Assembly (NCBI GenBank): GCA_002359185.1 | Contig: DEML01000120.1 | Span: 128,838 to 161,677 of the forward strand | Length of the DNA: 32,840 bases | Direction of reading: 5' to 3' | Origin: Planctomycetaceae bacterium UBA2671 | GTDB lineage: Bacteria; Planctomycetota; Planctomycetia; Planctomycetales; Planctomycetaceae | Shown here: in pieces, positions 8,237 through 15,860 of the stretch | Layout of the letters: every line of letters begins with the position of its first letter | Numbering within the stretch: the first letter of the stretch is position 1 | Position numbers and translations under genes: made by a program | The notes under the pieces: generated by a model | What the model was told of the DNA's origin: nothing | Seen by the model: the letters and a program-made list of their open reading frames with translations, nothing else | Databases searched by the model: none

Positions 8237-9548
8237 AGTGCTGTACTACGAATGTGTTGTACTCTGCAGAATATGATTTAAGGACAATACCGAAATGGCC
8301 AAGATTTTCCACCCACTGCTCGCATTGATTGCTTCTGCAACCGATCGGGAGCTCGCCAAGTATGTGGAATATCTGAAGGCCGAGAATCAGATTTTGAGGG
8401 CTCGAATCCCTGGTCAGATTCATACGACGGCAGGCGAACGCCAGAAACTCATCAAACTGGGCTAGGGGATCGGGAGAGCAATCGAGGAGTTGATCACGAT
8501 TGTCTCCCCAACCACATTCTTTCGGTGGTTGCGGGAGGAGAAGGGGAGTAAGTCCAAGAATAAGAATCCCAAAGGCGGCCAACGGAAGCCTCGTGAGCTG
8601 AGGGAACTCGTGATCGAGATCGCCAAGACAACCGGATTCGGCTACACGAGAATCATCGGGGAATTGCGAAAACTCGGGATCAAAAATATCAGCCGTCAGA
8701 CTGTTCGGAATATCCTCAAGGAAGAAGAGATCCAGCCGGGACCAGATCGGACTTCAGATTCGTGGACGGAGTTCCTGAATCGACATGGAGAAACACTGTG
8801 GGCCAGTGACTTCTTTTCAGTCAAGTCGATAACCGCACGCGGGATCCGCGATCTGTATGTGATGGTGTTTTTGAATCTGCAAACTCGGGAAGCGATCGTG
8901 ACAGAATCGACTTACAGACCGAATTCGGCCTGGGTCTGCCGGCAAACGAAGATGTTTACTGAGCAGACCAGGGATCGTGAGAAGCCTCCTGCGATCCTTA
9001 TTCACGATCGAGATACGAAATACACGAAAAAGTTTCGTGAAACCGTAGAAGCCGCGGGGATGAAAACAAATCCCTTACCGAAAGCATCTCCGAACCTGAA
9101 TGGTCGGTGTGAGCGGTTTATCGAGACGATCAAGCTGGAGTGTCTCAATAAGTTCATCGTGTCTGGCAAGAAGCATCTCGATTATCTCACGAACGAATTT
9201 ACGAGTTATTACAACATAAAAGAAGCCGCATGGAGCAGGATCATCTGCCGCCGATTCTTGAGGAGCCCGATGAAGTAACGACTATTTCCATCGATCAGAT
9301 TGAGGTCCGACAATACGTTGGTGGATTGATTAAGTCGTTTGATCGGAAGATGGCTTGAGCAGTCAATCCATAGCGTTCGACAGCTTCTGATGTGCGAATT
9401 TTCTCATACTTCAATGTTCTCACCCCGCTTTATATAAATGAATTTATCGGCGTCCGAGCCTGAAACGTTAGATTGGTACATCTCACTGACTTTGGTATTG
9501 TCTGGTTATCGTATTTAGGATCACAGATCACATTCGTTGTACCGGAGG
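8237..9548 (+). mobile_element. Insertion sequence with rve/DDE transposase, near full length, copy 1
   Basis: An element of about 1.3 kb. Its left end (AGTGCTGTACTACGAATGTG, from 8237) and its right end (CATTCGTTGTACCGGAGG, to 9548) form an imperfect inverted repeat centred on ACGAATGTG / CACATTCGT. Boundaries were set by where similarity to the second copy (21515-22178) stops on the left, and by agreement of the right ends at 9548, 14543, 22178 and 27575. No target duplication could be established. It carries one transposase gene in the usual orientation, followed by a noncoding tail of about 190 bases. The transposase is broken, so the copy is probably immobile unless helped in trans. Confidence 0.8.
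8295..9358 (+). pseudogene. rve-family transposase, interrupted by TAG and a frameshift
   Basis: The frame starts at ATG 8295 (MAKIFHPLLALIASATDRELA, matching the copy at 21573). It includes a short coiled segment and a helix-turn-helix region (TIVSPTTFFRWLREE), then an integrase core with the DDE residues in ASDFFSV, IHDRDTKY and NGRCERFIETIK. Two lesions are visible. An in-frame TAG at 8463-8465 (KLG-stop-GIGRAIEEL) is followed by the same frame continuing open. One A is lost in the A-run near 9220, compared with the second copy, which shifts the frame and gives an early end at 9278. Restoring that base gives the normal tail ending at TGA 9356-9358. It is probably a dead gene. Confidence 0.82.
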
Positions 9549-9646
9549 CTCTTTTTCATGGATCGCTTACTCATTCAATAATATTATCGTGACATCACGA
9601 TGCGTCTAGGTCTTCGACCTGATCTCACAGAAAACTTGAAGGAATA

Positions 9647-11173
9647 TCAGTCGTGAGCTGATTTCTGGGCAACGGTGTGGTGGTACATATTCTGAATCTG
9701 AGGTGAGAACAAACCGACATGATTGAAAGGTTGAATTGCCTCCTGGACTCCCAAAGAGAAAAGCTCGGCCAATTCTTCATCAGTTGCTGGAGCGGTTGAT
9801 TGGGAAGCGGTCTGTTGAGAGAGAATTTCGACTCGCGATATTCTCTCTACAAAATCTTGATTCTCCGCACACAGAAAAGAGTTTTCCGTAGAGTGAAATT
9901 GCTTTTCGAATGTTGTTGCTGCTGCAAAGTAAAGCATCGTCGCAGCCGAAAAGCGGTTGAAGGAACTGAGGTTTTCGTAACAAAGTGAAACCAGCCGATC
10001 CACATGTATCAGTTCGTGAATCAGTTGATCAGAGTATGACATGAGGAACTCCAACTGAGGCATCGCCCTCGACTCAAACCCTTGAGCTAATTTTTGTACG
10101 GCTGACAAAGTATGTGCGATCCCAGTGCTATGCAGGGGATCGACAAATCCAACGGTAAAAGGCAACGCAGCCCAACCATCACCCGCTGCCTGCTGGTATA
10201 ACCTCTGGAGTTGCCCGGAGTGAAAGACTTTGCCAGGAAACGATGCCAATCGCGCATCTCCCAGAATCGACTTCAGCACGGGGCGTCTTTTGATCATCTT
10301 TTCCCAATGACCTGAGGGAATATCTTGATTTTCTCTGCCGGATTTACTCACTGGTTGCACAAAACCGAGGCTGGTCAGACCATCTGTAAAACGGAGTTGC
10401 CAGAGCCAACCATCAGCGAAGAGATGATGAACAGCTGCGTCGTCCACAGGATAGGGGAAGTCCTCCTGTCTGTTTCCGTACCCTTGCAACCAGTCCGTGA
10501 CAAGTGGAACATTCTCATAGTGAGAGTAAGTCGCAACAGTGCAAGTCTTAAGTTGATTACTAATATCCTCAATCTGTAAATGTTTCAGCATTACAGCGGC
10601 TGGTCCCGTTGCGTCGATCAAAAACGGGGTGTGAATCTGTAAGCTTTGATCGATATGATTCAAACCCACAGTCCAGGATTTGTTTGATCCTCGAGATATC
10701 TCCTGTATTGTACTTTCAGAGTAATATTTGCTACCGCATTCCTGAGCGTACTGACAAAGAAACTGATCAACATGTGGACGGTACCACTGTGTATCTGCGA
10801 CCTGCTGGCTGCTGTTCGCTGCAACCAGTAACTCATGTTCATGATCAGTAGTCGCTCGGTATTCGTTCCCTACTCCATGCCATAAGTAGCTGAAGCCACG
10901 TTTACAGCCGCAACGGACCTCAGGGTATTTCTCTCGCCAGGAACCGTATTGCGTGAGTGGCATGAGTTCCTTCAGTTCATATCGTGCACAGAGGTCACTC
11001 AGAATAAAGTCCGCCGCAGGGGTCGATGATTCTCCAATCGTAAAGCGAGGATGTCTGCTTGAGTCAATCAGGCAAACACGTCGGCCCTGTTTGGACAGAA
11101 TCGCAGCGAGCAGGCTGGCTCCAAAACCAGCCCCGAGTAAAGCAACCTCATAATCTTCGCTGATATTACTCAT
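9647..11173 (-). CDS. Halogenase-like FAD-dependent oxidoreductase
   Basis: About 508 residues from the ATG at 11173, which lies two bases after the stop of the radical SAM gene. An ATG 14 codons earlier is open but would overlap that gene, and the Rossmann strand begins right after the chosen start. The FAD motif is LLGAGFGAS (12-20). GESSTP (47-52) and GFVDPLHSTGIAH (342-354) are hallmarks of the flavin-dependent (tryptophan) halogenase superfamily. The halogenase signature WxWxIP is not kept: the matching site reads WLWQLRF (256-262). By family it would oxidise or halogenate an electron-rich, possibly carrier-bound substrate using FADH2 from a separate reductase. With the changed motif, hydroxylation or another oxidation is equally possible. 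It is the third gene of a coupled operon. Confidence 0.82.
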   Translation of the reverse strand: MSNISEDYEVALLGAGFGASLLAAILSKQGRRVCLIDSSRHPRFTIGESSTPAADFILSDLCARYELKELMPLTQYGSWREKYPEVRCGCKRGFSYLWHGVGNEYRATTDHEHELLVAANSSQQVADTQWYRPHVDQFLCQYAQECGSKYYSESTIQEISRGSNKSWTVGLNHIDQSLQIHTPFLIDATGPAAVMLKHLQIEDISNQLKTCTVATYSHYENVPLVTDWLQGYGNRQEDFPYPVDDAAVHHLFADGWLWQLRFTDGLTSLGFVQPVSKSGRENQDIPSGHWEKMIKRRPVLKSILGDARLASFPGKVFHSGQLQRLYQQAAGDGWAALPFTVGFVDPLHSTGIAHTLSAVQKLAQGFESRAMPQLEFLMSYSDQLIHELIHVDRLVSLCYENLSSFNRFSAATMLYFAAATTFEKQFHSTENSFLCAENQDFVERISRVEILSQQTASQSTAPATDEELAELFSLGVQEAIQPFNHVGLFSPQIQNMYHHTVAQKSAHD

Positions 11174-11175
11174 CG

Positions 11176-12153
11176 TCACGATGCGTCTGCCGAATGCGCG
11201 GGGGACTGGCGACATACTTCACACTCGATGGCAGGCAATACCGTTTGCTGCAAATTCATCTGTTTGAGCCGGTCGATTCTGCTTTGGCGACAATGGGCAC
11301 AATGGAAAAACTTCTCGACATCCCAGGTATCCATGAAGACGCGTCCACGATGCATGGAGACCCCCAGCTCAAGAACGAATTCCAAAGAAGAACCAAGTGG
11401 TGGTGAGTATTTGCCTTGTAAATGAAGCTGTTCCATTATGCCATTGCCCCCTCTGGTGGGTACGAGCGAACAGCAATTGACACCGAGATCGAACGCATAT
11501 TCCATTGATTTTAGGGCCCACGTGATGCCTTCTTCTTCGTTTAGGAAAGGTGGCTTGAGTAGAATAAACGTCCGCAGAGAGATGCCTTCTGAGAGAAGGA
11601 ATCTGGCCGCCTTTTCGTAGTCTCGGAGTGTCATTCCCTTATTCAATGAAGCAAGCAATTCAGGATGGCAGGTCTCCAGACCGATCGCGACTTCTAACTG
11701 TGCTGGGTGAATCAGGTCACGAAATTCCAGACAGGAATCACCGCACAGCTTGGGATGATTTTCAACAATCACGGTATCAAAATCTCGAACCAGCGCAGCG
11801 ATCTTTTCATAGTGATCGAAGGCAATCGCTTTGGGATCAAAAAAATTACCGCTGTTGTAGAGCTTAATTTGGTTGGCAGGTGGTAACTGAGAGAGAGCAA
11901 AACGAATCTGCTCTGGGATTTCCCCAGGGGGTTCGCTACGAGGCAAGGTGTTCTTCCAGAGATCACACATCAGGCAGCGAAATGGGCATTCTGCATTCGT
12001 TAGAAACAATGTGGCAACGTCAACGGTCTGTCCGTGGGCAGAATGCTCCTGCTCCACCAGGAAAGCATAGGGGCGGTCAGAAGCCAGCTGATTCCGCTCT
12101 GGACGAACGCTGAGAATCTGTTCGTTGCTATAAACCGGGAATGGCTCAACCAT
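11176..12153 (-). CDS. Radical SAM enzyme with extra C-terminal cysteines
   Basis: 325 residues from ATG 12153, which overlaps the stop of the asparagine-synthase-like gene (ATGGTTGA). A longer open frame to 12333 exists but would run deep into that gene and is not homologous-looking. The cluster motif is C56-x3-C60-x2-C63 in NAECPFRCLMCDLW. SAM-binding features follow (LYNSGNFFDP, VAIGLETCHPELL, LRTFILLKPPF). Two further CxxC pairs lie at the C-terminus (C285/C288 and C311/C314), possibly for zinc or an auxiliary cluster. The layout is reminiscent of the TIGR01210/archaeosine-synthase radical SAM group, but that is an impression without a search. By family it would form a 5'-deoxyadenosyl radical. 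The substrate is unknown and presumably shared with its two operon partners. Confidence 0.85.
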   Translation of the reverse strand: MVEPFPVYSNEQILSVRPERNQLASDRPYAFLVEQEHSAHGQTVDVATLFLTNAECPFRCLMCDLWKNTLPRSEPPGEIPEQIRFALSQLPPANQIKLYNSGNFFDPKAIAFDHYEKIAALVRDFDTVIVENHPKLCGDSCLEFRDLIHPAQLEVAIGLETCHPELLASLNKGMTLRDYEKAARFLLSEGISLRTFILLKPPFLNEEEGITWALKSMEYAFDLGVNCCSLVPTRGGNGIMEQLHLQGKYSPPLGSSLEFVLELGVSMHRGRVFMDTWDVEKFFHCAHCRQSRIDRLKQMNLQQTVLPAIECEVCRQSPAHSADAS

Positions 12154-13474
12154 AGATCGACTGAAACTCTTGTCGGTAGACGAGTTCTTCTTGTGGGAAG
12201 ATTTGAGTAAAACCGGATTCTGTTGTCGCTCCCTGCTGGAAACGCCGCTTCTCGAAGACAGGCATCTCATAACCAGTGACAGCTTTGACTCCTCGGCTGA
12301 CGATTTCTCCCTTGAGTGCGTAGAGCTTCTCATGGTCCCAATCAGTCAATTCAATGAAAGGAATCCCTTCAGCGACTTCAATCACATTGGGTAATGCGTA
12401 GGGGCTAAACCCAGTAAACCCAAGTTGTCGTGCCGGAGCCCAAGAGCGAATGTGTCCTCTGCTCTGCCCACCTGAATATGTGAGCGAATGCTTCACAGCG
12501 TCCACTCCCCAACCTTCCTGATACAACATCGTGTTGTTGAGGACGCTGCGAATGGTCAGCTCTGGATTCTCTTCGATGGGATAATCCTTCAGGTTCTCGT
12601 CTCCACCATCACCATCGATCAGATATTCCCAGTCCGGATACTGTTCCCGGATTCCGCGACAGAGTGCATATCCCATCGCAGCTGCTTGAATATCAAGCGG
12701 TTTGTAATCTTCCACTACGCGAATCGCTTCCTTGAAATCAATCGCAGAAAGAGGCACGTTGACCGTTTCCAGAAAGAGTGACAAATCCAACTGCTTCAGA
12801 AAGTTGATCGCCTGCTGTTCGTCGGTCCCTTGACCATCAATAGAGAGAGTAAATGCTTTGAGTCGTTGCGGAGCTTCTCCTCGTTTGAGGAGAAGATGGT
12901 ATATCACCAGGAATAAAGAACCACTGTCAATTCCACCTGAGAAGAGAACGCCGATGGGGGTTTCAGAGGGAATCGAATCGAGCCACTTCTCGCATTCCGT
13001 AGTCAATTGTCCGATGTATTGTGTCCCGATCTGGTCAAGGTTTGACTTCAGCCGATTTCTCTCAGGAGCAAAGAACCGTCGATTGACAGGGTTTGGATCG
13101 GGACAGCCGATCAGTTTCAATTCTGTAATGTGGTGAGCAGGTACCATTCGGGTATAGGAAGGATGAAACTGATCTCCCAGTCTCTCTTCCTTCAGAAACT
13201 GAGCAATTTCATCGATTCTTTCAGCAACAATTAGACAAGGCCCTTCAGCACGCTTGGCCAGGAAATACCGTAGCGGTCGTCCCAGCGATCTAGCCATCCG
13301 AATGAGTTGACCATCCTTGTGTAACAAAGCGAAATGCCCATCAATCTCCCTGACCTGTTGAATATCGCCCGTTCCGAGACGGGCGATGGCCTCTTCAACC
13401 GACATATTCAGAATCTGATTCGCTGCGGGGTCAAGTAAATTAACGACACGTTCAACGGGCTGAGGGAAATTCAT
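12146..13474 (-). CDS. Asparagine-synthase-like ATP-dependent amidotransferase without the N-terminal Cys
   Basis: 442 residues. The C-terminal synthetase domain has the ATP-pyrophosphatase loop GVLFSGGIDSGS (175-186) and the LIDGDGGDENLKDYP segment (285-299), both diagnostic of asparagine synthetase/beta-lactam synthetase. The first ~100 residues retain the later half of a class II glutaminase fold (EIDGHFALLHKDGQ, RSLGRPLRYF) but begin after where the catalytic Cys2 would be, so glutamine hydrolysis is not expected. By family it would adenylate a carboxylate and join it to an amine, either intramolecularly or between molecules. It is first in a three-gene operon, overlapping the radical SAM gene by eight bases. 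A hairpin at 13533-13575 lies about 58 bases upstream. No precursor peptide gene was found nearby. Confidence 0.88.
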   Translation of the reverse strand: MNFPQPVERVVNLLDPAANQILNMSVEEAIARLGTGDIQQVREIDGHFALLHKDGQLIRMARSLGRPLRYFLAKRAEGPCLIVAERIDEIAQFLKEERLGDQFHPSYTRMVPAHHITELKLIGCPDPNPVNRRFFAPERNRLKSNLDQIGTQYIGQLTTECEKWLDSIPSETPIGVLFSGGIDSGSLFLVIYHLLLKRGEAPQRLKAFTLSIDGQGTDEQQAINFLKQLDLSLFLETVNVPLSAIDFKEAIRVVEDYKPLDIQAAAMGYALCRGIREQYPDWEYLIDGDGGDENLKDYPIEENPELTIRSVLNNTMLYQEGWGVDAVKHSLTYSGGQSRGHIRSWAPARQLGFTGFSPYALPNVIEVAEGIPFIELTDWDHEKLYALKGEIVSRGVKAVTGYEMPVFEKRRFQQGATTESGFTQIFPQEELVYRQEFQSIYG

Positions 13475-13532
13475 CTGAATTTATAGTTCTGATTGAAATG
13501 GAATGAAGAGTTAGAATTCTATAAGAGTTTAA

Positions 13533-13575
13533 CAGACCCCACGTGCAGAACAATCAATTCTGCATGTGAAGTCTG
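13533..13575 (-). promoter_or_regulatory. Leader hairpin or operator upstream of the asparagine-synthase-like operon
   Basis: A 43-base inverted repeat. Read on the minus strand (operon sense), an 18-base arm starting CAGACTTCACATGCAGAA faces TTCTGCACGTGGGGTCTG across a 7-base loop. It gives 17 pairs of 18, two of them G.U, with one A.C mismatch. The opposite-strand RNA pairs less well because two C.A mismatches replace the G.U pairs. This favours a transcribed leader structure of the operon over a structure on the other strand. No U-run follows, so it is a poor intrinsic terminator. A DNA operator is the alternative. Confidence 0.5.
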
Positions 13576-13657
13576 ATTGCCCCTTGGCAGGCCAAATCAA
13601 TTCGCAATAATGCAGCCAAGTTCATTCGCCTCTGAGAAGCAGTTTTCTAATTCGTGA

Positions 13658-14138
13658 TTATGAATTATCCAGTCGGTTGAGCATCACTTGAATCATGCTG
13701 ATCTGGATTAGTGCCACGCTTGTTTCCGGATTGAGTTCGTAGTGCTTGCTGTGTCGTCGGTACAATCCCAGCCAGACGAATGTCCTATCGACGATCCATC
13801 GCTTTTTCTGAATTGAAAACTGCCCTCTGGGCTGATCAGCCGGTCGCTAAACGATTTGAATGGCAAAGCCGAGCGTTGATTCCATGAATTCCGGCAAGTT
13901 CTTATAACCATAGATGGCGTCAGCAAAGATGACTTTGAGCCGTCTCATCTTTTTCCACAAAGCGGACAACACAAGCGGGGCTCCATTGTAATCCTGTTCA
14001 TCAGCGGCATGAACGACCAGAGCGAGAATCATTCCCAAGGTATCAACAATGACGTGTCGCTTGCGGCCTTTGGTTTTCTTGCCTGGATCGTAGCCTCTTT
14101 CGCTTCTTGCGATATGAGTGGTCTTGACCTCTTTGATA
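13658..14138 (-). pseudogene. IS5-type transposase relic (C-terminal part)
   Basis: The minus-strand frame reads IDIKEVKTTHIARSERGYDP, then KKTKGRKRHVIVDTLGMIL and VVHAADEQDYNGAPLVL, and later KKRWIVDRTFVWLGLYRRHSK, ending at TAA 13658-13660. These are typical of DDE transposases of the IS5/IS1031 type. The N-terminal third is missing because an IS110-type left end begins at about 14131. A TAG at 13847-13849 interrupts the frame (IQIV-stop-RPADQPRG) where these transposases commonly have a lysine-containing stretch, and the frame is open again afterwards. It lies upstream of the asparagine-synthase-like operon, and nothing else is seen in 13475-13657 apart from the hairpin. Confidence 0.75.
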
Positions 14139-14543
14139 TCGATGAAAGAGTTGCTTTGAGTGGGAATTGTGATCTCCCTGTGGCTGGGAAATCACACTCA
14201 CTATTTCTCGGTATCGATCAACAAGCACGGCAACTGACCATTTTGTTAAGAAACCAGCAGGGCGATGTCCTGCTCGCTCGTCAGGTCTCCACTCGTCCAG
14301 AAAAGTTTCTACAATTCTTCGACCAGCTCACACAATGCTGTGCCAAGCACAACGAATCGTTCATTGCTGTCCTCGAAGCTCTAGTTCGTTCACGATCGGA
14401 ATTGAAACATGCTTCGTTCGCCTCAAATGTACGGAATCCTCGGCACCTAAGTGTTCAACTGCGAGTTAGTAATTCTCATCAACTATGCTAATTTCTTTTC
14501 ATCGCATTTTGGATCACAGATCACATTCGTCGTACCGGAGGGG
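14131..14543 (+). mobile_element. Chimeric relic C: IS110-type left end joined to the rve-IS right end
   Basis: 14131-14400 matches the IS110-type left end and the first ~80 transposase codons (LFLGIDQQARQLTILLRNQQ, then STRPEKFLQFFDQL and FIAVLEA). The DEDD-family N-terminus GIDxHARQLT is recognisable. The hairpin inner arms are present (14169-14178 with 14186-14195), while the outer right arm is mutated (ACTATTTC, 14200-14207). A 26-base stretch holding the ribosome site and ATG is missing, removed between two CTCTTTCT-like repeats. From about 14405 the sequence matches the right end of the rve insertion sequence, ending in CACATTCGTCGTACCGGAGG. The end lies four bases from the stop of the DUF1552 gene. 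The same two-part structure recurs at 27099-27575. Confidence 0.65.
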
Positions 14544-14546
14544 AAC

Positions 14547-15860
14547 TCATACTTCATTCAAGCGCTGATTGGAGTCGCCGAAACGATCAAGTTTAACGCC
14601 ACATTTGTCCATCATGGAGAGATAAAGGCTGCACATTTTTCGATTAGGTTGACCCATGTAATCGAGAATTCGACCGGTCTTCATCTGACCGCCACCGCTG
14701 CCGAGTATCACTACGGGAAGTTGATCGTTATTGTGATTACCGGTCATCATGCTGGAGAGATAGAGGATCATTGAATTGTCGAGGAGCGTTCGTTCCCCTT
14801 CTTGAATGCTGTCAAGCTTGCCAGCGATGTAAGCGAGTTGTTCGACGAAGAATTGATTCACCTTCAGCCAGTCACCGTTATTGGTATGTGAGAGTAAATG
14901 GTGAATCATATAGTCAATTCCCTGTGTCGGTCCTCGATCTGAAACGAGATTCGGAAATCGTAACGAGGAATGGTCATTGTTCAGTTTTAGCGTACAAACC
15001 CGCGTCGTATCCGTTCGAAACGCCAGTATGAGGATATCACACATCAACCGCATGTGTTCATCGATATCCTGAGGGATGCCATCGGCAGGGCGGGCAATAT
15101 TGGGAGTAGTTAGTGTTGGACGCCAACCTTGTAATCGGCGTTCTTTTCCAGCACTATCAATACGGCGTTCAACTTCTCGGACCGATTCCAGGTACTCGGC
15201 GAGTCGCTGAGTGTCTGATTTGCTGATTTGCCGTTGCAACTCCTTTGCATCATCAAGCACTGCATCTATTACACTCTCATCTGTACGACTGATTTCATTT
15301 CTAAACAATCGATCAAAGGCGAGAGCCGGGTAAAGTTCGAGCGGTGTTGGTGTGGTGTCGGAACTCCACGAAATATGCGAACTGTAGATCATCGAATAGT
15401 TTTTATGCAGGGCAGCAATGGAGTGTTCACATCCCAAAACCAGACTATCGACTTTGGTTTGACCGGCGTAATGTTTGGCCACGACTTGATCCATACTGAT
15501 GCCTGAACGGATCTCGCCACCATCTGCCAGATGAGCACCAGTAAGCAGGTTCCCGGTTTGACAGCTGTGTATGCCTCCAATACGGGCTTCTTCATTGTAG
15601 AGTCCTCGTAGAAACAGCATTTTTTCTCGAAACGGATGCAGCGACTCCAGCACTTTGCCAAGTTGCATCTGTTCGCCTTCTCCTTTAGCCCACCACTCTT
15701 CGCTATGGAAGCCATTTCCAGAGAAGAGACAAGCCAGGCGGACAGGTGCAGTTGTGTTACTGCTCCTGTTTTCGGCTCCAAAGACGGAGACTGATTCGAG
15801 CCACGGCAACGCCATCGTAACGCCGAGACCGTGAAGCATCGTTCGTCTTGAGATGGTCAT
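14547..15860 (-). CDS. DUF1552 family Tat-exported protein
   Basis: 437 residues with an N-terminal twin-arginine signal (ISRRTMLHGLGVTMALPWLES). The next segment, PVRLACLFSGNGFHSEEWW, with later GNLLTGA, SMDQVVA and the C-terminal LYLSMMDKCGVKLDRFGDS, is characteristic of DUF1552, a sulfatase/alkaline-phosphatase-like fold related to DUF1501. The biochemical role is unknown. Its ATG overlaps the stop of the large DUF1592-type gene as ATGA (15857-15860), so the two products are made together and probably work together outside the cytoplasm. The last residues (QRLNEV) end only a few bases from a mobile-element relic, so the original C-terminus may have been slightly altered. Confidence 0.9.
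   Translation of the reverse strand: MTISRRTMLHGLGVTMALPWLESVSVFGAENRSSNTTAPVRLACLFSGNGFHSEEWWAKGEGEQMQLGKVLESLHPFREKMLFLRGLYNEEARIGGIHSCQTGNLLTGAHLADGGEIRSGISMDQVVAKHYAGQTKVDSLVLGCEHSIAALHKNYSMIYSSHISWSSDTTPTPLELYPALAFDRLFRNEISRTDESVIDAVLDDAKELQRQISKSDTQRLAEYLESVREVERRIDSAGKERRLQGWRPTLTTPNIARPADGIPQDIDEHMRLMCDILILAFRTDTTRVCTLKLNNDHSSLRFPNLVSDRGPTQGIDYMIHHLLSHTNNGDWLKVNQFFVEQLAYIAGKLDSIQEGERTLLDNSMILYLSSMMTGNHNNDQLPVVILGSGGGQMKTGRILDYMGQPNRKMCSLYLSMMDKCGVKLDRFGDSNQRLNEV

Noticed and set aside
12154..12333. N-terminal extension of the radical SAM gene by 60 codons
   Set aside because: It would lie wholly inside the asparagine-synthase-like gene, is Ser/Arg-rich without structure, and the ATG at 12153 gives a normal overlap.
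13475..13657. Possible precursor-peptide gene upstream of the biosynthetic operon
   Set aside because: No start codon with a ribosome site and a plausible short peptide was found on either strand; only the hairpin is there.
14009..14491. A 160-codon plus-strand open frame
   Set aside because: The first part is antisense to the IS5-type relic and the second part is the IS110 fragment joined in frame by chance; the real IS110 start has been deleted.
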